Shown: one piece after another, positions 43,404 through 51,552 of the stretch
Numbering within the stretch: the stretch's first letter is position 1
Layout of the letters: the number at the start of each line of letters is the position of its first letter
NCBI GenBank assembly: GCA_963734085.1
Contig: CAVTFT010000017.1
Location: forward strand, 248,001-312,000
Source: CAIWHR01 sp963734085
GTDB lineage: Bacteria > Pseudomonadota > Gammaproteobacteria > Burkholderiales > Casimicrobiaceae
Direction of reading: 5' to 3'
DNA: 64,000 bases
Translations under genes and position numbers: made by a program
Notes under the pieces: model-generated
The model's input: only the letters and a program-made list of their open reading frames with translations
Database searches by the model: none
Told to the model about the DNA's origin: nothing

Positions 43404-43803
43404 GCGGGATGCGGACGGATCGCTGCGACAGGGCCAACGCCGCGTCGTGGCGTGGCCGGTCGGATCGAACCCGAGGTGAACGGCCGTAACTGTCCGGCTG
43501 ACGACAGTCCTGACCCTTGGCAACCCATGTTGTCAAAAGTCGTTTCTCCCGCCATTATGGCCTCGTTGATCTAGGTCAACGACGCGGCGCCGGATGAATG
43601 CGCCAATGCCGCTTGCGGTTGCCAGGAAGCGGCCGGCGCGAGATGGCGCAGGCGGGCAATGGCGGTTCAATTCTTTCAATGTGCCGAATCTCGCGAGCCG
43701 GGAAAAGCAGGAGGAGGCATAGGGGGCCAAATACCGAGAGCGAGTTCGCCGTCGGCGAGAAGCTCGCGAATCAGTCTGCCAGCCGTTGAAAAAGGAGGAT
43801 CCC
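43404..43803. other. 400-bp intergenic region upstream of the acetate transport operon
   Basis: No credible gene. Contains an FNR/Anr-like palindrome at 43566-43579 and, at its right end, an AAGGAGG site serving the DUF485 GTG. No clear -35/-10 pair was found. Confidence 0.5.
43566..43579 (+). promoter_or_regulatory. FNR/Anr-type binding site
   Basis: TTGATCTAGGTCAA fits TTGAT-N4-ATCAA with one mismatch. It lies about 225 nt before the DUF485/actP operon start, which would require a long leader if it acts at -41.5. Confidence 0.5.
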
Positions 43804-44115
43804 GTGTCTGAATTGTCAGCGAGCAAGATCCAGAGCAATCCGAAATATCACCGTTTGATCAAAGAGCGCGACACCCTCGCCTGGACTCTGACCGTCCTCG
43901 TGCTGGTGATCTATTTCGGGTTCATCCTGCTGGTCGCTTTCGCCCCGGGCTTCATCACGCAGCCGATATCGGCCACGAGCGTGATCCCGGTCGGAATGCT
44001 GATCGGCGTCGGCGTGATCGTGGCGTCGGTCGTGTTGACGGGCATTTATGTCTATCGAGCCAACAACACCTTCGACCCGCTCATTCACGAGATCATCACG
44101 GAGGCGACCAAATGA
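43804..44115 (+). CDS. DUF485 membrane protein (ActP partner)
   Basis: 103 residues with two membrane helices (about 27-50 and 60-83) and the family N terminus KIQSNPKYHRLIKERDTLAW. DUF485 proteins (YjcH) are encoded directly before acetate permeases across proteobacteria. GTG 43804 has AAGGAGG at good spacing. Its stop overlaps the actP ATG by 4 nt. Confidence 0.93.
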   Translation: MSELSASKIQSNPKYHRLIKERDTLAWTLTVLVLVIYFGFILLVAFAPGFITQPISATSVIPVGMLIGVGVIVASVVLTGIYVYRANNTFDPLIHEIITEATK

Positions 44116-45815
44116 GAACCATCAAGACTGCTCTCACCGCCCTGATGGCTTCGGCCGGGCTCCTGGCGGTCGAACTCGCCCGCGCCGCTGACGTCGCCGC
44201 ACCGGCCGGCACGCCCGCGGAACCGCCTGTCAACTGGCATGCGGTCGTGATGTTCCTCATTTTCGTCGCCATCACCCTGGTCATTACTTACTGGGCGGCG
44301 ATGCGGACCAAGACCGCGACGGACTTCTATGCTGCGGGCCGCGGCATCACGGGCCTCCAGAACGGGATGGCCATTGCCGGCGATTACATGTCGGCGGCGT
44401 CGTTTCTGGGCATTGCCGCGCTGGTCTACTTCAACGGGTTCTACGGCCTCATCTTCTCGGTGGGCTGGCTCGTCGGCTGGCCGGTCATCCTGTTCCTGAT
44501 TGCGGAGCGGTTGCGCAACCTGGGCAAGTTCACCTACGCCGACGTCGCCTCGTTCCGGCTGCAGCAGGGTCCGGTCCGGACGATGGCCGCCATCGGCTCG
44601 CTCATCGTCGTGATCTGGTACCTGATCGGGCAGGCGGTCGGCGCCGGACAATTGCTGCACACGCTGGTGCCGCAGATCTCCTACCGCGTGTCTATCGTCA
44701 TCATCGGGGCGCTGATCATCATCTACGTGACCTTCGGCGGCATGAAGGCCACCACGTGGGTGCAGATCATCAAGGCCGGCCTGCTGCTTGGCGGTGCCAC
44801 ACTGATGGCGATCGGGGTGATGGCGCACGAGGGCTGGAGTTTCAACAAGCTATTCTCCGACGCGGTCGATCTTCACCCGAAGCACCTGGAAATCATGAAG
44901 TCCGTGGTGCCCATCGGGGCGAAATCCAACCCGATCGAGTCGATCTCGCTTGGCCTGACGCTGATGTTCGGGACCGCCGGTCTGCCGCACATCCTGATGC
45001 GGTTCTTTACGGTGGGGGATGCCAAGGCGGCACGCAAGTCCGTGCTCTACGGAACGTGCTTCATCGGCTACTTCTACGTCCTGACGTTCATCATCGGCTT
45101 CGGCGCCATCGTTCTCGTCGCCAACAATCCGGAGTACGTCGTCGACGTCACCAAGAACGTCCTGAACCTCAAGGGCGGGAGCAGCATGCCGGCGGTCTAC
45201 CTGTCGCACGCGCTCGGCGGCGACTTCTTCCTCGGGTTCATCGCCGCCGTCGCCTTCGCCACGATCCTGGCCGTGGTGTCAGGACTCACGCTCGCCGGCG
45301 CATCAGCGCTGTCGCACGACATCTACGCGAACGTGATCATGAAGGGCAAGTCGACGGAAGCCCAGGAGGTATGGGTTTCGAAGCTGTGTGTCGTCGGACT
45401 GGGCATACTGGCCGTAATCCTGGGGATCGCGTTCGAGAAGCAGAACGTCGCGTATATCGTCGCGTTGACGTTCTCGATCGCCGCCTGCGCCAACTTCCCC
45501 ATCCTGGTCCTGGCCGTGTTCTGGCGCGGGCTCACCACCCGCGGGGCGGTCCTCGGCGGCTACACAGGGATCTTAGGGTCGATCGGGTTGTTGATCATCG
45601 GTCCGACGGTGTGGACCAAGGTGCTCGACATGGGGCCGGCCATTTTCCCGTACGACTTCCCCACCTTTGTCGTCCTGCCCGCGGCCCTGATCGTCGCCTA
45701 CGTTGCGTCGGTGACCGACAGGAGCGCCAGCGGCAACAAGGAGCGGGAGGCGTTCGGAGCTCAGGAGGTCCGGTCCGAAACCGGTCTGGGCGCCGAAGTC
45801 GCGACCGCCCACTGA
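44112..45815 (+). CDS. actP: Cation/acetate symporter
   Basis: 567-residue sodium:solute symporter with an N-terminal signal-like segment and 13 helices. Family marks include TDFYAAGRGITGLQNGMAIAGDYMSAASFLGIAAL, FGTAGLPHILMRFFTV, and AFATILAVVSGLTLAGASALSHD. Probable substrates are acetate and related short carboxylates. It overlaps the DUF485 gene and is followed by a terminator. Confidence 0.93.
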   Translation: MRTIKTALTALMASAGLLAVELARAADVAAPAGTPAEPPVNWHAVVMFLIFVAITLVITYWAAMRTKTATDFYAAGRGITGLQNGMAIAGDYMSAASFLGIAALVYFNGFYGLIFSVGWLVGWPVILFLIAERLRNLGKFTYADVASFRLQQGPVRTMAAIGSLIVVIWYLIGQAVGAGQLLHTLVPQISYRVSIVIIGALIIIYVTFGGMKATTWVQIIKAGLLLGGATLMAIGVMAHEGWSFNKLFSDAVDLHPKHLEIMKSVVPIGAKSNPIESISLGLTLMFGTAGLPHILMRFFTVGDAKAARKSVLYGTCFIGYFYVLTFIIGFGAIVLVANNPEYVVDVTKNVLNLKGGSSMPAVYLSHALGGDFFLGFIAAVAFATILAVVSGLTLAGASALSHDIYANVIMKGKSTEAQEVWVSKLCVVGLGILAVILGIAFEKQNVAYIVALTFSIAACANFPILVLAVFWRGLTTRGAVLGGYTGILGSIGLLIIGPTVWTKVLDMGPAIFPYDFPTFVVLPAALIVAYVASVTDRSASGNKEREAFGAQEVRSETGLGAEVATAH

Positions 45816-45842
45816 GGGCGAGGCCCCTGGTTCTGATATCCG

Positions 45843-45869
45843 GCCGCCGGCGCCCCCGGCGGCTTTTTT
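45843..45869 (+). terminator. Intrinsic terminator after actP
   Basis: Stem GCCGCCGG (45843-45850) and CCGGCGGC (45856-45863) with a 5-nt loop, then six T. The following about 245 bp to the next gene show no coding signal. Confidence 0.92.
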
Positions 45870-46117
45870 CTTGCGCAGGGCAGCGTGGAAAGACCGAATG
45901 TGCGTGTGGCGACGGGAAGATCTGCTCGCATCGCGCCGTTGTCGTCGCAGCTTCACGGCCGCTGCCGCGGGCACCGCGTCCGCGCGGGCTTCTTGCTTGC
46001 GCTGGGTGCGCCGAGTGCTTAGGCTAGGAGCCTGTTGGCCTTACTCTCGCGCGCACGTCGCAGCATGGCCGCCAGGCTCCGGGCGAGCGATCGCGGTCAA
46101 CGCCGCGTCATAGTTCG

Positions 46118-48004
46118 ATGCCCGTTCGCTCTTCCACCCTCGAGGCAACGACGGAGTTCCTTCGTCGCTACGCACCGTTCAGCCGGATGAGCGATGCCGC
46201 AATGGCGTTCCTAGTTCCGCGGCTCCTGCATACGCATTTTGCAAAGGACGCAACGATCGTGGCGGCGCATACGGGGCCGGTCACCCACCTCCACATCGTT
46301 CAGCGCGGGCTCGTCGGCAGTCGGCCCAATAACGCGCAGGCTGATCCGGACCGCATGCTTGGCCCGGGCGAGCTGTTCCCGGTGGGCGCGCTTTCGGCCG
46401 GGGGGACGACGACCAAGGTCTTCTCCGCGCTCAAGGATACGCAGTGCTACTTGCTTGCGCGCGACGACTTTCTCAAGCTGCGACAGGCGTCGCCGGAGTT
46501 CGAGCGCTACTGCACCCAGGCGATCACCGAGACGCTCAAGCAGTCGCTCGAGAGCCTGTACGGCCAGTACAGCCAGCGGGCTGCCGAACAGCAGCTGCTG
46601 ACGCGGACACTGGCGGAACTGGTGCGCCATGCCCCGATTGCCTGTCCGGCGACGGTCACGCTCCGCGAAGCGGCGCAGAGAATGGCCGACGCAAGAGTGC
46701 GAACGATCATCGCACTCGATCGGGACGAGGCGCCGGTCGGGATATTCACCCTCGTCGACCTGCTGCGTCGCGTGGTGCTTCCCGGGCGCCTGCTCGATGC
46801 TCCGCTGGCCGACGTGATGACAGCGCCGCTCGTTACGCTGCCCGCGTCGGCGACTGCGTCGGAAGCGATGCACGTGATGGCCGAGCGCGGCATCCGCCAG
46901 ATCGCCGTCGTCGACAACGGCCGATTGTGCGGGGTGATCAACGAGCGCGATCTGTTCGCGTTACAGCGGGTCTCGTTGCGTCAGGTGAACGAACAGCTGC
47001 ACGATGCCGGTACGATCGCTGCGCTGCAACGCGCGGGCGAGGACATCCGCCGCCTGAGCCAGAACCTGCTCGCGCAGGGGGTCGGCGCAGAGACGCTGAC
47101 GCGAACGATTACCTCGCTCAATGACGCACTGTCGCGGCGCGCGATCGAGCTCTCGCTGCAGCGCCACGACTTGGCCGGCATCGAATGGTGCTGGCTCGCC
47201 CTCGGCAGCGAGGGGCGAGGCGAGCAGACCTTCGCGACAGACCAGGACAACGCGCTGCTGTTCGCCGCCGGTGAAGCGGCCGATGCAGCGCGCATTCGCG
47301 AGCGACTCCTCGCGTTCTCTCGCGACGTCAACGCGGGCCTCGACGCGCTCGGATTCCCCCTTTGTCTGGGTAACGTGATGGCGAGCAACCCCGATCTCTG
47401 CCGCTCGATCGACGAATGGAAGGACAAATTTCTCGGCTGGATTCTCGAGCCGACGCCCGAGGCGCTGCTCAACGCCAACATCGTCTTCGATTTTCGGCCG
47501 CTCTACGGCGACACGACGCTCTGCGACGCGTTACGCTCCTGGCTGTTCGGCCACACGCAAGCGAGCCCGATGTTCCTGCGCTTCATGGTGCAGAACGCGC
47601 TCGACGTCGAGCCGCCGCTCGGTCTGATCCGGACCTTCGTTGTCGACGACGAGCCCGGCATCAAGGGTACCCTCGATCTCAAGACGCGGGGCACGCGACT
47701 CTTCGTCGATTGTGCGCGGATCTTCGCGCTTTCCCTCGGTATCGCCGACACCGGCACTGCCGCGCGGCTGCGGCGTGCGGGCGAGCGTCTGCAGGTCGCG
47801 CGACGGCACGTCGACGCGACGATCGAGGGCTTCCAGTTCCTGCAGCTCTTGCGGCTGCGCCAGCAGGACCGGCCGACGGTTCCCGGCAATCCCAATCGCC
47901 TCGATCCCGGCGCGCTCCACGAGATCGATCAGCTGATGCTGAAGGAGGCCTTTCGCCAGGCGAAACAGCTCCAGGAGCGACTGCGTTTGACCTACCGGCT
48001 CTAG
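46118..48004 (+). CDS. Cyclic-nucleotide-binding/CBS/DUF294 putative nucleotidyltransferase
   Basis: 628 residues. The cNMP-binding-like domain is at about 15-135 (VTHLHIVQRGLVGSRP). Two CBS domains are at about 170-295 (TLREAAQRMADARVRTIIALD and ADVMTAPLVTLPASATASEAM). DUF294 is at about 330-470 with the nucleotidyltransferase core GSEGRGEQTFATDQDN, and DUF294_C at about 480-620. In E. coli GlnD-like enzymes the same fold transfers uridylyl groups; the target here is unknown. Such proteins recur beside acetate permeases in proteobacteria, suggesting post-translational control of uptake. Confidence 0.9.
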   Translation: MPVRSSTLEATTEFLRRYAPFSRMSDAAMAFLVPRLLHTHFAKDATIVAAHTGPVTHLHIVQRGLVGSRPNNAQADPDRMLGPGELFPVGALSAGGTTTKVFSALKDTQCYLLARDDFLKLRQASPEFERYCTQAITETLKQSLESLYGQYSQRAAEQQLLTRTLAELVRHAPIACPATVTLREAAQRMADARVRTIIALDRDEAPVGIFTLVDLLRRVVLPGRLLDAPLADVMTAPLVTLPASATASEAMHVMAERGIRQIAVVDNGRLCGVINERDLFALQRVSLRQVNEQLHDAGTIAALQRAGEDIRRLSQNLLAQGVGAETLTRTITSLNDALSRRAIELSLQRHDLAGIEWCWLALGSEGRGEQTFATDQDNALLFAAGEAADAARIRERLLAFSRDVNAGLDALGFPLCLGNVMASNPDLCRSIDEWKDKFLGWILEPTPEALLNANIVFDFRPLYGDTTLCDALRSWLFGHTQASPMFLRFMVQNALDVEPPLGLIRTFVVDDEPGIKGTLDLKTRGTRLFVDCARIFALSLGIADTGTAARLRRAGERLQVARRHVDATIEGFQFLQLLRLRQQDRPTVPGNPNRLDPGALHEIDQLMLKEAFRQAKQLQERLRLTYRL

Positions 48005-48110
48005 CCGGGGTATCCCGCGGTGCAGCGACACTCGCTATCGGCGCGAACAGGCCCTAATATGGGGCAGCGCCCAACAATGGGACGCGGCATCCGGCACGAG
48101 GAGGCGACCG

Positions 48111-48308
48111 ATGTTTCGATCTGCGATCAAGAGCCAGCGGCTGGTCGTCGTTTTCCTGCTCGGCGCGCTGCTGTTCAACTATCCCCTGCTCGCGTTGTTC
48201 AACAGGACGGCGAGCGTCGCGGGCATCCCCGTGCTCTACCTCTATATCTTCGGCGCGTGGGCGTTGCTGATCGGCCTCGCTGCACTGGTCGTCGAGCGCT
48301 CGCGCTAG
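48111..48308 (+). CDS. Small two-helix membrane protein
   Basis: 65 residues: RLVVVFLLGALLFNYPLLALFN and VLYLYIFGAWALLIGLAALVVERSR are membrane helices. The ending FGAWALLIGLAALVVER is like that of small proteins encoded before symporter-kinase genes. ATG 48111 is preceded by CACGAGGAGGCGACC. It lies 64 nt before the symporter-kinase gene and may be an accessory subunit. Confidence 0.75.
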   Translation: MFRSAIKSQRLVVVFLLGALLFNYPLLALFNRTASVAGIPVLYLYIFGAWALLIGLAALVVERSR

Positions 48309-48372
48309 CGCCGCGGTTTGCCGTCAGCGTGAAACGGCCCGAGTCCCACCGTCGGAATCGCGGCTGACGGCG

Positions 48373-51153
48373 ATGCTTCACAGCTGGGTGATCGTTCCCG
48401 CCGCGCTCGCCTATCTCGGCCTGCTGTTCGCGATCGCCTATTACGGGGACCAGCGTGCCGACCGCGGCCGCTCGATCATCGCCAATCCCTACATCTACTC
48501 GCTGTCGCTCGGCGTGTACGCGACGGCGTGGACGTTCTACGGGAGCGTCGGCCGTGCTGCCGGTGACGGCGTCGGCTTCCTGCCGATCTACGTCGGACCC
48601 ACGCTGATGATGGCGCTGTGGTGGCTCGTGATTCGCAAGATCGTCCGCATCAGCAAGACGAACCGGATCACGTCGCTCGCCGACTTCGTTTCGTCACGCT
48701 ACGGCAAGAGCGCGCTGCTGGCGGGGCTCGTGACGATCATCGCCGTGATCGGCATCGTTCCCTACATCGCGCTGCAGCTCAAGGCGATTTCGCAAAGCTA
48801 CACGATCCTCGCCCAATATCCGGATGTCGTCATGCCAGCGCAGCGGGAGCCTGCGGCGGTGCATTCGGACACGGCGTTCTGGATGGCGCTGCTGCTCGCG
48901 ACCTTCGCGATCCTGTTCGGAACACGGCACCTCGACGCGTCCGAGCGACACGAGGGGATGGTGGCAGCGATCGCGTTCGAGTCGATCGTCAAGCTGGTGT
49001 CATTCCTCGCCGTGGGCGTGTTCGTCACCTACGGAATCTACAACGGCCTCGCCGACATCTTCCAGCGCGCGGCCGCGCACGCGAAGCTTGCACCGTTGTT
49101 CGCGCCGCTTGGCGGCGCTGCGGGGAGCTATGCGAACTGGGCCTGGCTCACGCTGCTGTCGATGCTCGCCATCATGTTCCTCCCCCGCCAGTTCCAGATC
49201 GCCGTCGTCGAGAACGTCAACGAGAACCACATCGCCAAGGCGATCTGGCTGTTCCCGCTGTACATGCTCGCGATGAACCTGTTCGTGGTGCCGGTGGCGT
49301 TCGGCGGGGTCATGCACTTTCCTGCGGCCGGGGTCGACCCGGATACGTTCGTGCTCACATTGCCGATGATCGAGCGGCACGAAGCGCTCGCCCTGCTGGT
49401 CTTCATCGGCGGGCTTTCCGCTGCCACGGGGATGGTGATCGTCGAGACAATCGCGCTCTCCACGATGGTATGCAACGATCTGGTGATGCCCGTGCTGCTG
49501 CGCATGAAGTGGATGCGGCTTTCCGAGCGGCAGAACCTCACCGGTCTGCTGCTCGGCATCCGCCGCGGAGCGATTGTCGGCGTCGTGCTGCTGGGCTATC
49601 TCTATTTCCGCCTCGCCGGAGAAGCCTATGCACTCGTGGCAATCGGCCTCATCTCGTTTGCCGCGGTCGCGCAGTTCGCGCCGGCGACCATCGGCGGCAT
49701 CTATTGGAAACGGGCAACCCGAGCCGGCGCGCTCGCCGGTCTCTCGGCCGGCTTTGTCGTGTGGTTGTATACGCTGTTGCTGCCGTCCTTCGCGAAATCG
49801 GGGTGGCTGCCCATCGGCTTCCTGGAAGACGGACCGCTTGGCATCGCGCTGCTCAAGCCCTACGCGCTGTTCGGACTCGAGGGGCTGAACGACATCACGC
49901 ATGCGATGCTGTGGAGCATGCTCGCGAATGTCGGCGTCTACGTGAGCGTATCGGTGCTGACCGGTCAGAGCGTCGCCGAGCAGGCGCAGGCTGCGCGCTT
50001 TGTCGACGTATTCCGGCGTGCCGGCGAGGCCGCCGACGACCATCTCTGGAAGGGAACGGCGTCGTTGCCGGACCTCAGGGCGCTGCTCGCGCGGTTCCTG
50101 GGCTCCGCGCGGGCCGAGGCGGCGCTCGCCGAGTACGCGACGCGGCGCGGTGTCGTGTCGCCGGCCGCAGTCCCCGCTGACGCCGGGCTCGTGCAATTCG
50201 CCGAAACTGCGCTCGCGGGCGCCATCGGCGGCGCATCGGCGCGGATCATGGTTGCCTCGACGGTCCGCGAGGACGCCTTGTCGGCCGACGAGGTGCGGTC
50301 GATGATCGACGAGGCCTCGCAGGTCATCGCCTACAGCCACGAGCTGACGCGAAAATCGCAGGAGCTCGTCGCCGCGACGAACGAGCTCCGTGCCGCCAAC
50401 GAACGACTGCAGGAACTCGATCGGCTCAAGGACGACTTCATCTCGACGGTCACCCACGAGCTGCGCACGCCGCTGACGTCGATTCGCGCCTTTGCCGAGA
50501 TCCTCCACGACAATCCTGGGCTCGACGCCGGCGAGCGGCACAAGTTCCTGGCGATCGTTCTCCAGGAAAGCGAGCGCCTGACTCGGCTCATCAACCAGGT
50601 CCTCGATCTGGCGAAGCTCGAATCGGGCCGCGCCGAGTGGCAGGTATCGCAAGTGGATCTCAAAGCGGTCATTGCGGACTCGCTCGAGGCAACCCAGCAA
50701 CTGTTCCGCGCGCGCGACGTCGTGCTCGACGCGCGGCTTCCCGATCACGTTCCGAAGGTCAACGGCGACCGCGACCGGTTGGTGCAGGTGCTCATCAACC
50801 TGCTGTCCAACGCCGCCAAGTTCGTCAAGGCCGGCGAAGGGCGTGTGCACGTCGAATTGCGCTTGCGCGGTGCGTACCTTCGTGTCGCCGTCGCGGACAA
50901 CGGGCCGGGGATCCGGCGGGAGGACCAGCGGATCATCTTCGAGAAGTTCCGCCAGGCCGGCGACACGTTGACCGAGAAGCCGCACGGCACGGGGCTGGGG
51001 CTGCCGATCAGCCGGCAGATCATCGAGCATCTGGGCGGACGGCTCTGGGTTGAGAGCGAGCCGGGCGCCGGCGCTACCTTCGTGTTCGAGTTACCCGTTG
51101 CGACGCAGGGAGAAGTGGGGAGCATCGCGGTCGCAAGCGGGCGCGGTGGGTGA
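48373..51153 (+). CDS. Sodium/solute-symporter-like sensor histidine kinase (CbrA/CrbS/MxtR type)
   Basis: 926 residues. About 13 helices of an SSS transporter domain (about 5-515; LSLGVYATAWTFYGSVGRAAG, FLPRQFQIAVVENVNE) precede a STAC-like linker (about 545-655). The kinase has a coiled coil, the H-box DFISTVTHELRTPLTSIRAF with His at about 695, the N-box VLINLLSNAAKF, DNGPGI and GTGLGLPIS. Family members sense acetate or other carboxylates and control acetyl-CoA synthetase and amino acid use. It is followed within 30 nt by a CheY-like regulator, its likely partner. Confidence 0.93.
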   Translation: MLHSWVIVPAALAYLGLLFAIAYYGDQRADRGRSIIANPYIYSLSLGVYATAWTFYGSVGRAAGDGVGFLPIYVGPTLMMALWWLVIRKIVRISKTNRITSLADFVSSRYGKSALLAGLVTIIAVIGIVPYIALQLKAISQSYTILAQYPDVVMPAQREPAAVHSDTAFWMALLLATFAILFGTRHLDASERHEGMVAAIAFESIVKLVSFLAVGVFVTYGIYNGLADIFQRAAAHAKLAPLFAPLGGAAGSYANWAWLTLLSMLAIMFLPRQFQIAVVENVNENHIAKAIWLFPLYMLAMNLFVVPVAFGGVMHFPAAGVDPDTFVLTLPMIERHEALALLVFIGGLSAATGMVIVETIALSTMVCNDLVMPVLLRMKWMRLSERQNLTGLLLGIRRGAIVGVVLLGYLYFRLAGEAYALVAIGLISFAAVAQFAPATIGGIYWKRATRAGALAGLSAGFVVWLYTLLLPSFAKSGWLPIGFLEDGPLGIALLKPYALFGLEGLNDITHAMLWSMLANVGVYVSVSVLTGQSVAEQAQAARFVDVFRRAGEAADDHLWKGTASLPDLRALLARFLGSARAEAALAEYATRRGVVSPAAVPADAGLVQFAETALAGAIGGASARIMVASTVREDALSADEVRSMIDEASQVIAYSHELTRKSQELVAATNELRAANERLQELDRLKDDFISTVTHELRTPLTSIRAFAEILHDNPGLDAGERHKFLAIVLQESERLTRLINQVLDLAKLESGRAEWQVSQVDLKAVIADSLEATQQLFRARDVVLDARLPDHVPKVNGDRDRLVQVLINLLSNAAKFVKAGEGRVHVELRLRGAYLRVAVADNGPGIRREDQRIIFEKFRQAGDTLTEKPHGTGLGLPISRQIIEHLGGRLWVESEPGAGATFVFELPVATQGEVGSIAVASGRGG

Positions 51154-51181
51154 GAGGCGCAGTAATGTCAGAGGAGGAGGG

Positions 51182-51550
51182 ATGGGGAAGAAGATACTGA
51201 TCGTCGACGACGAGCCCAACATCGTGGTCTCGCTCGAATTCCTCATGAAGCAGAAGGGCCATGCGGTCAAGGTCGTCAACGACGGCGAAACCGCGCTGGC
51301 GGCCGTGGCCGAGTTCCGGCCTGACCTGATCCTGCTCGACGTGATGATGCCGCGCATGAGCGGCTACGACCTGTGCCAAAGGGTGCGGGAGAATCCCGCG
51401 TGGCAGGACATCAAGATCATCATGCTCTCGGCGAAGGGGCGCGACGTCGAGGTGACGAAAGGCCTCGCCGTCGGCGCCGACGCCTACATGACCAAGCCGT
51501 TTTCGACGAAGGACCTGATCGACAAGGTGCAAGGCATGTTGGGCGAATAG
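51182..51550 (+). CDS. Single-domain CheY-like response regulator
   Basis: 122 residues, receiver only: ILIVDDEPNIV, phospho-Asp in LILLDVMMPRMSGYD, LSAKG and KPFSTKDLIDKV. There is no output domain, unlike the LuxR-type regulator paired with CrbS in Vibrio and Pseudomonas. AGAGGAGGAGGG lies just before the ATG. It ends 2 nt before the exonuclease fusion, so all three genes are co-expressed. Confidence 0.93.
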   Translation: MGKKILIVDDEPNIVVSLEFLMKQKGHAVKVVNDGETALAAVAEFRPDLILLDVMMPRMSGYDLCQRVRENPAWQDIKIIMLSAKGRDVEVTKGLAVGADAYMTKPFSTKDLIDKVQGMLGE

Positions 51551-51552
51551 AC

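Noticed and set aside
43630..43660. Sigma-54 promoter-like TGGCGC...GGCA before the acetate operon
   Set aside because: The GG-to-GC spacing is one base short and the -12 element is poor.
43598..43789. 63-codon frame in the region before the DUF485 gene
   Set aside because: No start signal, no family resemblance and atypical composition for a gene.
49000..51030. 676-codon minus-strand frame opposite the symporter-kinase
   Set aside because: Shadow of the kinase gene, with Arg/Gln/His-rich composition.
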